A DNA stretch of 5,679 nt from Clostridia bacterium (GTDB lineage: Bacteria > Bacillota > Clostridia > Oscillospirales > Acutalibacteraceae): positions 1 through 5,679 of the forward strand of contig JAFVWD010000014.1 in the NCBI GenBank assembly GCA_017501865.1. The letters run 5' to 3'. The notes under the pieces were generated by a model. The model had not been told where the DNA came from, did not search any database, and saw nothing but the letters and a program-made list of their open reading frames with translations. Every line of letters begins with the position of its first letter. Positions within the stretch are counted from its first letter, which is position 1. Position numbers and translations under genes: made by a program. This document shows positions 1 through 5,624 of the stretch, piece by piece.

Positions 1-208
1 ATATTTCTTCTCCGTTTTCGATACCCCGAAGAAAGAGGTTATACCTTCCTTTTTGTTCATTTATAATACTTGTTTTGCCGCCTTTTGTGGGTTGCACAAT
101 AACAATCTTGCCGTCATATAAGCCCTTAGTATTCAGAATATGTATAAAGTGGTCGACAAAGCCACGCAGAAAGTTTCCGCTGCCGAATTGAATAATTGTT
201 TCTTTCAT
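1..208 (-). CDS. uxaB: Tagaturonate reductase (altronate oxidoreductase), N-terminal part only
   Basis: This is the first 69 codons of a gene that leaves the window at its left edge. The translation begins MKETIIQFGSGNFLRGF and continues with a KIVIVQPTKGG segment and a RYNLFLRGIENGEE segment. The GxG-N-F-L-R-GF motif (residues 9-17) is the NAD(H)-binding loop of the long-chain mannitol dehydrogenase family. FLRGFVD followed by VVQPT and FLRGI is characteristic of UxaB rather than UxuB or MtlD. By family knowledge, UxaB interconverts D-tagaturonate and D-altronate in the cytoplasmic isomerase pathway of galacturonate breakdown. The ATG lies 4 nt after the GH28 stop codon, and its weak ribosome binding site (AAGTGAT) overlaps that stop, so translational coupling is likely. 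The short visible stretch limits certainty: another family member cannot be fully excluded, but the neighbouring GH28 gene supports UxaB. Confidence 0.83.
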   Translation of the reverse strand, partial: MKETIIQFGSGNFLRGFVDHFIHILNTKGLYDGKIVIVQPTKGGKTSIINEQKGRYNLFLRGIENGEEI

Positions 209-212
209 TTTA

Positions 213-1760
213 TCACTTACAATCAATAAATATTTTTTCTTTACGCCAACTGTTCTTTATGCCTTTACAATTGAAGTTTTCAATTGTAAGGCTTCTGCAA
301 TGCCTTGCCCATATTCCGTAAGCAGGCAGGTTTCTGAATCTCCAACATTCAGGATATTCCTTTACGTATTCGGGAATAAAAAGACGTTTGTCATAAACTT
401 CTGTGGCATCACGATATGTAATGTTAAAATTACGAAGGTTTATATCCCTGCAGTATTTTGTTCTGAACTTTTGTTTGTAGCCGGTAATTATAACGGGAAG
501 CTCTATGTCCGTTGCTGTGATGTTTTCAACAGTTACATTGTAAAGCTCGCTTTTTCCGTCAAACATTTTCTTTGATACAGGCTTATCCTTTGCATCGGAT
601 TTAATTATTTCAGTTTTATTTGCCGTTGCGGAAGTAACCTCTGCGCCTCTGTTACGGTTACCAAGACGGATAAACAAAGGGCAGGTGCAGCGGTTCATTG
701 TGATATTTTTAATTCTTATATCATACACTCTTGAACCGTCGCAAGCTTCAATTGAAACACCCGAAACAGCACCGGGATATAAGTCTGTCATAAGAAACGA
801 GCAGTTTTCAACAGCCACATCGTAAATATCATAGGTTGTCTCCGTGCCGATTTTAAAGCAGTTTGTTCTTGACATTACTTCACAGTTTCTGACTGTTATG
901 CCGTGCATTTCCTTTTCACAGCCACACCACACTGCATTTTTGAGAACTATACCGTCATCGGCTGTTGACACAAAGCAGTGGTCAATCTCTACATTACTGC
1001 TGCCTGTAATATCAAAGCCGTCGGAGTTTGCCACATTTCTGTTATTCCATATAACTGTATCGGTAATCTGAACTCCGTCACACATAAGCACCTTATATGT
1101 CCACCAAGGTGAATCTTCAAAAACAATATTATGTATCTTTACATTACAGCATTTTTCCGTCAGAAGAATTGAACCGTATTTTGATTTGTGAGCAAAGCGG
1201 AGCTGTGCTCTGTAATCCTGACGCATTTTTATTACATCGATAACGGGGGCAGGTGAAAAATTGTTGTCGCTTACGGGTTTAAGTCCGTAAAGAGTGCCGT
1301 TACCAATTATCTTACCGCCGCCGGTTATGGTAATGTTTTCGCAATTCTCTGCATAAATGAGAGCGTTATGCTTATATCCCTTACCCGTAGTGTTGGCCGA
1401 AAGGGCACTGTTTTGTTCAATAAACAAGGTAGTATCCGAATGAAGATAAATGGTTGTAACAATAAAAATACCGCCTGCAACCAAAACGGTACCGCCGCCG
1501 TTTTTGTGACATTCGTCTAGTGCTTTCTGTATAGCCTTTGTGTTTTCGTGATCAGATTTCCCTGTTTCAGCACCGTAGTTTCTTATGTCAAAACAGTTCT
1601 CAGGCAACTGCTGTTTGAAGTTTATGTATTTTTCCACGGGATAATATGAAGAATAATCACCCTCACGGACTTCTGTATACGGTTCACCCTCGGTTACTCT
1701 TAAATCCTTACCGAAAAGTAAGGTGTGTAGTTTGTCTTTTATTGTTCTTTTGTTTTCCAT
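213..1760 (-). CDS. Glycoside hydrolase family 28 (polygalacturonase-like), cytoplasmic
   Basis: A 515-aa right-handed beta-helix enzyme of the GH28 type, expected to cleave galacturonic-acid linkages in pectin fragments. After an N-terminal arm, residues 58-120 form the usual entry segment (FDIRNYGAETG, then NTKAIQKAL, GGGTVLVAGG). The catalytic region shows NSDGFD at 245-250 (the NTD motif), ADDG at 267-270 (the paired Asp) and RIKN at 349-352. The canonical GHG is missing: the aligned stretch is SRTNCFKIGTET, about 297-308. CPLFIRLGNRNRG (360-372) is followed by a charged, probably disordered loop to about 405. LPAYGIWARH (478-487) is a C-terminal signature I associate with this bacterial GH28 type. 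No signal peptide is visible, so imported oligogalacturonides are the likely substrate. AGGTGAT (1769-1775) sits 8 nt before the ATG. It is first in an operon with uxaB and divergent from the GH51 operon. Family assignment is firm; exact substrate (polygalacturonate, rhamnogalacturonan or xylogalacturonan) is open. Confidence 0.9.
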   Translation of the reverse strand: MENKRTIKDKLHTLLFGKDLRVTEGEPYTEVREGDYSSYYPVEKYINFKQQLPENCFDIRNYGAETGKSDHENTKAIQKALDECHKNGGGTVLVAGGIFIVTTIYLHSDTTLFIEQNSALSANTTGKGYKHNALIYAENCENITITGGGKIIGNGTLYGLKPVSDNNFSPAPVIDVIKMRQDYRAQLRFAHKSKYGSILLTEKCCNVKIHNIVFEDSPWWTYKVLMCDGVQITDTVIWNNRNVANSDGFDITGSSNVEIDHCFVSTADDGIVLKNAVWCGCEKEMHGITVRNCEVMSRTNCFKIGTETTYDIYDVAVENCSFLMTDLYPGAVSGVSIEACDGSRVYDIRIKNITMNRCTCPLFIRLGNRNRGAEVTSATANKTEIIKSDAKDKPVSKKMFDGKSELYNVTVENITATDIELPVIITGYKQKFRTKYCRDINLRNFNITYRDATEVYDKRLFIPEYVKEYPECWRFRNLPAYGIWARHCRSLTIENFNCKGIKNSWRKEKIFIDCK

Positions 1761-1800
1761 TTTAATTTATCACCTACTTTGTATTCTATGTGTTTAATAC

Positions 1801-1830
1801 ATTATAGCACATTAAAAGAAGAATTAACAA
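1801..1830 (-). promoter_or_regulatory. Sigma-A type promoter for the GH28-uxaB operon
   Basis: Read on the minus strand, a perfect TATAAT (1801-1806) is preceded by TGC, giving an extended -10 (TGnTATAAT). A TTGTTA -35-like box (1825-1830) lies 18 bp upstream. The predicted transcript starts near 1794, leaving a short leader before the GH28 ATG at 1760. This is based on consensus matching only. Confidence 0.65.
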
Positions 1831-1890
1831 GACAATTTATTACAAAAATGCCATGTAAACCAAATAAATACAGCCAAAGTTCTTGAAGCA

Positions 1891-1930
1891 ACATAACACG
1901 ATACAAAAGTGTTATTATGTCGTGTTATGT
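1891..1930. promoter_or_regulatory. Candidate operator: perfect 11-bp inverted repeat between divergent promoters
   Basis: ACATAACACGA (1891-1901) is mirrored exactly by TCGTGTTATGT (1920-1930), with 18 nt between. A third copy of the GTGTTAT core lies inside at 1909-1915. The core therefore occurs three times: reversed at 1893-1899 and forward at 1909-1915 and 1922-1928, the two forward copies being 13 bp apart. The site lies 11 bp upstream of the GH51 -35 box and about 60 bp upstream of the GH28 -35 box, which suits an activator or a shared repressor that controls both operons. The arms do not resemble the AraR or CcpA consensus I know. The regulator is not encoded in the window. Confidence 0.6.
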
Positions 1931-1937
1931 CACTTTT
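1905..1937. repeat. Second inverted repeat interleaved with the operator candidate
   Basis: AAAAGTG (1905-1911) and CACTTTT (1931-1937) are exact inverted copies 19 nt apart. They interlock with the 11-bp repeat so that both symmetric structures cannot form as hairpins at once. It may be a second half-site arrangement for the same regulator, or chance in AT-rich DNA. Confidence 0.35.
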
Positions 1938-1941
1938 TATC

Positions 1942-1970
1942 TTGTTTGTAATACCATTATTTGATATAAT
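1942..1970 (+). promoter_or_regulatory. Sigma-A type promoter for the GH51 operon
   Basis: TTGTTT (1942-1947), a 17-bp spacer and a perfect TATAAT (1965-1970), with TG one base upstream of the -10 (extended -10). The predicted start near 1977 gives a leader of about 60 nt before the GH51 ATG. The leader ends in a strong AAAGGAG ribosome binding site (2022-2028), 7 nt from the ATG. No riboswitch-like structure is evident in the leader. Confidence 0.7.
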
Positions 1971-2035
1971 AAAAACTGACGAAGAAATACAGAAGAATAG
2001 CAAAATCCAATAAATAATCATAAAGGAGCACTACT

Positions 2036-3508
2036 ATGGAAAAGTATCTTATCAACCCGAACCAGAAAATCAGCAAAATCAACAAAGAAATTTACGGTCA
2101 CTTCTCGGAACATCTCGGCAGATGTATCTATGAAGGTCTTTATGTTGGCGAAGACTCACCCATCCCTAACGTAAACGGTATGAGAAAGGACGTTGTTGAT
2201 GCCCTCAAGGAAATGGGTATTCCAGTACTTCGCTGGCCTGGTGGTTGCTTCGCAGACGAATATCACTGGAAAGACGGCATCGGCCCCAAGGAAAGCAGAA
2301 AAAAGATGATTAACACCCACTGGGGCGGCGTTGTTGAAGATAACAGCTTTGGTACTCACGAGTTTTTTGAACTCTGCCGTCAGCTCGGCTGTGATGCTTA
2401 TATAAACGGCAATTTAGGTTCGGGTACGGTTCAGGAAATGAGCGAATGGATTGAATATATGACCTTTGACGGTGTATCTCCCATGGCAGAACTCCGTAAG
2501 GCTAACGGTCAGGAAAAGCCATGGACTGTAAAATATTTCGGCGTCGGCAACGAGAACTGGGGTTGCGGTGGACATATGCACCCTGAATTTTACGCTGACC
2601 AATACAGACGCTACGAAACCTATGTCCGTAACTATAACGGCAACATTCCTATTTACAGAATTGCCTGCGGTGCAAATGTTGACGACTATAACTGGACAGA
2701 TGTACTTATGAAAAAAGCTGCAAGCCGTATGAACGGTCTTTCTCTTCACTATTACACCGTACCCGGTGAGTGGGGTAAAAAAGGTAAGGCTCTCGAATTC
2801 ACCAAAGACGAATACTATACCACCATAGAAAAAGCATACAGAATGGAAGAGCTTGTAAGCCGTCACGGTGATATTATGAATCGCTATGACCCGAAAAAGC
2901 GTGTAGGTATGATTGTTGACGAATGGGGTACGTGGTATGATGTTGAGGAAGGAACAAATCCCGGTTTCCTTTATCAGCAGAACACTATGAGAGACGCTAT
3001 TGTTGCAGGTCTTACTCTCAATATTTTCAACAAACACTCTGATAGAATAAGAATGGCAAACATAGCACAGACAATAAACGTTCTTCAGGCTGTAGCTCTC
3101 ACCGACGGTGAAGATATGCTCCTGACTCCCACATATCACATTTTTAAAATGTATAAGGACCATCAGGAAAACACTCTCCTCGGTTCATACATAACAACTC
3201 CCGACCTTTCCGAAAAAGGCACTTTGCCGAAGCTTATCGAAAGTGCTTCAATTAAAGAAGACGGTACAATAATTGCAACAATAGTAAACACATCAGCAGA
3301 CGACAGTGCTGAAATTCACTGTCAGATAGCAGACTTCACTCTTAAAAACCTTTCGGCAGAAATACTTACAGGTGAAATGCACGACTATAACAGCTTTGGA
3401 AATAAAAACGTTGTCGGCACAAAGGTGTTCAGTGACTTTGAATTGCTTAAAGACGGCTTTAAGACAACTGTTCCGCCTTGCTCTGTTGTTAAGTTCGTGA
3501 TTAAATAA
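2036..3508 (+). CDS. Alpha-L-arabinofuranosidase, glycoside hydrolase family 51, cytoplasmic
   Basis: A 490-aa retaining exo-enzyme that removes terminal alpha-L-arabinofuranosyl residues from arabinan or arabinoxylan oligosaccharides. The N-terminal segment INKEIYGHFSEHLGRCIYEGLY (about 15-36) and RWPGG (66-70) are GH51 hallmarks. The acid/base Glu is E173 in VGNENWG and the nucleophile is E296 in VDEWGTWY. By family knowledge these correspond to E175 and E294 of the Geobacillus enzyme. The (beta/alpha)8 barrel runs to about residue 370, and the C-terminal beta-sandwich domain closes with PPCSVVKFVIK. Length is normal for intracellular GH51 and no signal peptide is present. It leads a probable operon: the next gene starts 1 nt after its TAA and a GH43-like gene follows. 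Many codons end in C (AAC, GGC, CTC), more than in its neighbours by eye, which may reflect higher expression. It can be called abfA/arfA-type; no symbol is assigned because naming varies. Confidence 0.95.
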   Translation: MEKYLINPNQKISKINKEIYGHFSEHLGRCIYEGLYVGEDSPIPNVNGMRKDVVDALKEMGIPVLRWPGGCFADEYHWKDGIGPKESRKKMINTHWGGVVEDNSFGTHEFFELCRQLGCDAYINGNLGSGTVQEMSEWIEYMTFDGVSPMAELRKANGQEKPWTVKYFGVGNENWGCGGHMHPEFYADQYRRYETYVRNYNGNIPIYRIACGANVDDYNWTDVLMKKAASRMNGLSLHYYTVPGEWGKKGKALEFTKDEYYTTIEKAYRMEELVSRHGDIMNRYDPKKRVGMIVDEWGTWYDVEEGTNPGFLYQQNTMRDAIVAGLTLNIFNKHSDRIRMANIAQTINVLQAVALTDGEDMLLTPTYHIFKMYKDHQENTLLGSYITTPDLSEKGTLPKLIESASIKEDGTIIATIVNTSADDSAEIHCQIADFTLKNLSAEILTGEMHDYNSFGNKNVVGTKVFSDFELLKDGFKTTVPPCSVVKFVIK

Positions 3509-3509
3509 T

Positions 3510-3761
3510 ATGGAAGAATGCAAAAGATGTCTGCTTCACGATGTAGCAGAAGAAGATACTCTCAAAAGTATAAAAGAGCGAATTGATAAACTGCCCGAAC
3601 AAGAAAAAGCCGGCAAAGAACTTTATTCAAAGCGGCTCAATGAGTGTAAAAATTGTGACAATCTCATTTCCGGTGTATGTATGAAATGCGGTTGTTATGT
3701 TGAGTTCAGGGCAGCATTCAAAAAACAAAATTGCCCGAATACTAAAGACAGAAAATGGTGA
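3510..3761 (+). CDS. Small Cys-rich protein, DUF6171-like (putative zinc-binding)
   Basis: An 83-aa protein of unknown function with eight cysteines: C4 and C7 (CKRC), C46 and C49 (CKNC), C57, C60 and C62 (CMKCGC) and C75 (NCP). A helical, charged linker separates the first pair from the rest. The pattern 'CKRCLL ... Y..RL..C..C..L..G.C.KCGCYVE.RAA ... CP....W' is the one I recall for DUF6171, a family common in Clostridia; this rests on memory. The spacing suggests one or two structural zinc or iron sites. Cytoplasmic. It begins 1 nt after the GH51 stop codon with no clear ribosome binding site, so translation probably depends on coupling to GH51. Its position between two glycosidases shows shared transcription but does not by itself show a role in sugar use. 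Confidence 0.75.
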   Translation: MEECKRCLLHDVAEEDTLKSIKERIDKLPEQEKAGKELYSKRLNECKNCDNLISGVCMKCGCYVEFRAAFKKQNCPNTKDRKW

Positions 3762-3777
3762 AAAATATTTTCTTGAC

Positions 3778-3783
3778 AAGGAG
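3778..3783 (+). promoter_or_regulatory. Ribosome binding site that sets the start of the GH43-like gene
   Basis: AAGGAG lies 6 nt before the ATG at 3790. The same frame is open back to an ATG at 3697, but that start lies inside the DUF6171-like gene and has no such site. Confidence 0.75.
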
Positions 3784-3789
3784 AACGGA

Positions 3790-4620
3790 ATGCTGATATT
3801 CAAACAGACAAAAACTTATTCTTACCGTGACCCTGCCGCATACATTGAAAACGGTACAATATATCTGTTTTTTACTTTAGTAGAAAATACACCCGAAAGG
3901 CAGCATTTTTATGTGGCTATGAGTCAAAGCGAAGACTTTCTTACTTGGACAGAGCCAAAAATTCTCACTGAAAGGGATAACCTTAAAAACTATTCATCAC
4001 CGGGTAATGTTATTAAATATAACGGTGAATATTATTTATGCTTGCAGACTTATCCGAGAGAAGACGGCCAAATTTACGGCAACGAAAATTCAAGAATCTT
4101 CACAATGAAAAGTAAAGATTTAATAAATTGGGAAAAGCCGGCCTTACTTAAGGTTAAAGGTGATGTACCCGAAAAAGAAATGGGAAGAATGATTGACCCG
4201 TATCTTCTTGATGACGGTGATAAATTTATCTGTTTTTTCAAACAGAACGGTGTTTCATTCAGCACATCAACAGATTTAGCTAATTGGAAATGTGAAGGCT
4301 TTACCGCATGCGGTGAGAATGTATGCGTAATCAAAGAAAATGACGAATATCTAATCTTTAATTCTCCCGACAACGGCATAAACATTATGACTACCAAGGA
4401 TTTTAAAACATTCACTGATGTCCGGACTTTGTACCTTAATCAGAAGAACAAGCCTTGGGCAAAGGACAGAATAACTGCTGGCTTTGTTATTGACGTTAGC
4501 AGTATTTCACCGTATAAATACGCTATGTTTTATCACGGTGATAATGAGGATGATTATCTTTTTGGTGCTTCTCTCGCTGTAGTTTTCAGTGATGATTTGG
4601 TGAATTGGAGCGAAGAATAA
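3790..4620 (+). CDS. Five-bladed beta-propeller glycosidase-like protein (GH43-type)
   Basis: A 276-aa protein (from the ATG at 3790) with the look of a GH43-type five-bladed propeller. YRDPAAY near the N-terminus carries the probable catalytic-base Asp (D14). MIDPYLLDDGDKF carries a central Asp (D136), and GENVCVIKENDEYLIF offers a candidate acid Glu (E177). A blade signature of the form S/T-x-D-x-x-x-W recurs five times: residues about 45-53 (SQSEDFLTW), 107-114, 158-166, 200-208 (W replaced by F) and 267-273 (SDDLVNW). SSPGNVIKYNGEYYLCLQT (69-87) is another propeller-type strand pair. It is shorter than most GH43 enzymes and has no signal peptide or accessory domain. Likely work is on arabinose- or xylose-containing oligosaccharides together with GH51, but substrate and activity are inferred. 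A GH117- or GH130-like clan member is possible. It is third in the operon, 28 nt after the Cys-rich gene. Confidence 0.7.
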   Translation: MLIFKQTKTYSYRDPAAYIENGTIYLFFTLVENTPERQHFYVAMSQSEDFLTWTEPKILTERDNLKNYSSPGNVIKYNGEYYLCLQTYPREDGQIYGNENSRIFTMKSKDLINWEKPALLKVKGDVPEKEMGRMIDPYLLDDGDKFICFFKQNGVSFSTSTDLANWKCEGFTACGENVCVIKENDEYLIFNSPDNGINIMTTKDFKTFTDVRTLYLNQKNKPWAKDRITAGFVIDVSSISPYKYAMFYHGDNEDDYLFGASLAVVFSDDLVNWSEE

Positions 4621-4643
4621 GGAACGCCTTTAAGGCAGTCCTT
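4619..4643. terminator. Imperfect hairpin between convergent genes, possible weak terminator
   Basis: AAGGA-AC-GCC, loop TTTAA, GGC-AG-TCCTT forms an interrupted stem of 8 paired bases between the convergent GH43-like and tnpV genes. The left arm starts inside the GH43-like TAA stop codon. No T-tract follows on either strand, so intrinsic termination would be weak; the site may simply be a junction scar. Confidence 0.3.
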
Positions 4644-4654
4644 GACCTGTTCAA

Positions 4655-5011
4655 TCATACATATATCAGTTCCGCACAAACTATTTCTCTTGCTCGTTGC
4701 TGAATATTACCCATTCTCTTCACCCATTCAAGTTGGTCTTGCTCTTTAAGTTCTTCTGTAACACCTTCAGCCACTTTCATCTGTTCAACAAGAGCATCAA
4801 AAATATCTCGTGCCTGATTTTCTATTTCGGCACAGTGCTGATAAAGTTTGCCTTGCATAAGCAGTGTGCTAAATAGCACTTTCTTGTGCTTTTCAAGATA
4901 GGTCTTGTGTAACATTCCCCATTTGCCAAGCTTGACATTTGCTTCTTCAGGCGGTATTATTAGGTTAGGAATTAAATAATCCCCAACCTTACGGTATGTA
5001 ATCTTTGACAT
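4655..5011 (-). CDS. tnpV: TnpV family transposon-encoded protein
   Basis: A 118-aa protein beginning MSKITYRKVGDYLIPNL, then LGKWGMLHKTYLEKHKK (28-44), FSTLLMQGKLYQHCAEIE (47-64) and a C-terminal QLEWVKRMGNIQQRAREIV (93-111). This whole-length pattern is that of TnpV, named from the Tn4451 group and widespread in Firmicute integrative elements. Its biochemical role is not established; the fold appears mainly alpha-helical and soluble. An in-frame ATG at 5020 would add three residues and overlap the preceding gene's stop as ATGA. The ATG at 5011 is preferred because AAAGG lies 9 nt upstream of it and directly abuts the 5020 ATG. It is the last gene of a three-gene operon and converges with the GH43-like gene. 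Confidence 0.85.
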   Translation of the reverse strand: MSKITYRKVGDYLIPNLIIPPEEANVKLGKWGMLHKTYLEKHKKVLFSTLLMQGKLYQHCAEIENQARDIFDALVEQMKVAEGVTEELKEQDQLEWVKRMGNIQQRAREIVCAELIYV

Positions 5012-5016
5012 AACAA

Positions 5017-5295
5017 TCATCCTTTCATTTCAGATATAAAAGTATCATAAGTAAATCTTGCACCAAGTCTGAAGCCTGTTATAAAGCTATCGGAATTACC
5101 GATGCTTGAAAATTCATTGTAAGCAAGAGCATAATTTACAAACAACTCTTTTTCCTTTTCTGGTAGCATAGCTGACAGCTCTTCCTCTTTTTTTGCAAGT
5201 GAACTCAGCTTCTTTTTGAGCTTGGGTGTGATTTCCGTTGTCAGCTCCTGCGGCTCAATGTTTCCGTAATAAAATTCTTCTATAATACTCGACAT
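5017..5295 (-). CDS. DUF6809-like small protein of mobile elements
   Basis: A 92-aa protein of unknown function. It starts MSSIIEEFYYGNIEPQE, has a Lys/Glu-rich central helix (about 22-52, possible coiled coil) and ends with FITGFRLGARFTYDTF (71-86). The 'YGNI.P.E' opening and 'GF.LGAR' ending are what I recall for DUF6809, small proteins found with TnpV in gut Firmicute elements; the name rests on memory. AAGGAG lies 7 nt upstream of the ATG. The start lies inside the preceding gene (16-nt overlap), and the stop codon is 5 nt before the tnpV start, so the three genes are probably made from one coupled transcript. No signal peptide or membrane segment. Confidence 0.72.
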   Translation of the reverse strand: MSSIIEEFYYGNIEPQELTTEITPKLKKKLSSLAKKEEELSAMLPEKEKELFVNYALAYNEFSSIGNSDSFITGFRLGARFTYDTFISEMKG

Positions 5296-5462
5296 AAAAT
5301 CACTCCTTGCTTTTCATAAACATCAATGAGTTTTAAAAGTAATTCGTCAACATCCTCTGTGGGTAACCCTTCTGCTAAGAGCATATTACGAAACTCATTC
5401 ATGCCGTTGATAAGTAAATTGCACTCGAAATTCGTAAACTTGACTTTAATTTTTCTGCTCAT
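5280..5462 (-). CDS. Small protein of unknown function, mobile-element operon leader
   Basis: A 60-aa basic-then-acidic protein, MSRKIKVKFTNFECNLLING, followed by MNEFRNMLLAEG and PTEDVDELLLKLIDVYEK. An amphipathic helical layout is likely and the acidic helix (35-49) may mediate protein contacts. I do not recognise a named family with certainty, though it resembles short proteins encoded just upstream of DUF6809 in Firmicute elements. GGGAGG lies 8 nt before the ATG, a strong site that supports real translation. Its last residues (about QGVILCRVL) are read through the ribosome binding site and start of the next gene, a 16-nt overlap. The C-terminus may therefore be a run-on beyond the conserved part. 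It is the first gene of the trio; no convincing promoter is visible upstream (5463-5624). Confidence 0.62.
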   Translation of the reverse strand: MSRKIKVKFTNFECNLLINGMNEFRNMLLAEGLPTEDVDELLLKLIDVYEKQGVILCRVL

Positions 5463-5562
5463 AAAATAACCTCCCTGTTATTTGGTAGCTTTTTTCTGCC
5501 GCATAAAGAGAGGTGAGTCGAATGTACGGGAAAGCAAGATAAAATAATACAAAAATATTGCT

Positions 5563-5583
5563 ATATGTCCCTCAATATGTCCC
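5563..5583. repeat. Tandem ATATGTCCC direct repeat next to the att fragment
   Basis: ATATGTCCC occurs at 5563-5571 and again at 5575-5583, 12 bp start to start, followed by two more C. It ends 41 bp from the tRNA-Trp fragment, inside the presumed element. Short direct repeats near the core site are typical of integrase arm-type or excisionase binding sites; this role is inferred. Confidence 0.5.
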
Positions 5584-5624
5584 CCTAAGCCTCTGAAACC
5601 GCATCAAATAAGGAAAGAATACTT

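Noticed and set aside
1840..1858. TTACA-N9-TGTAA inverted repeat near the GH28 promoter
   Set aside because: Arms of only 5 bp in AT-rich DNA are expected by chance; kept below the threshold for an operator.
1824..2021. A 65-codon minus-strand frame in the divergent promoter region
   Set aside because: It spans both promoters and the operator candidate, has no ribosome binding site, and reads as hydrophobic AT-rich noise.
1761..2035. Catabolite-repression (cre) site or riboswitch in the divergent region
   Set aside because: No match to the cre consensus with its central CG was found by eye, and the leaders are too short and unstructured for a known riboswitch.
2414..3163. A 249-codon open frame on the minus strand
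   Set aside because: It lies wholly antisense to the catalytic domain of GH51, has no ribosome binding site or recognisable motif, and its composition looks like mirrored codons.
3697..3789. An upstream start (ATG at 3697) for the GH43-like gene
   Set aside because: It would overlap the conserved C-terminus of the Cys-rich gene by 65 nt and lacks a ribosome binding site; the ATG at 3790 has AAGGAG 6 nt upstream and leads directly into propeller sequence.
5478..5603. A 41-codon open stretch on the minus strand upstream of the 60-aa gene (contains the GHI/GHI repeat, ends RQKKATK)
   Set aside because: It has no start codon in its main part. It could be the tail of a gene cut off by integration, but that cannot be supported from this window.
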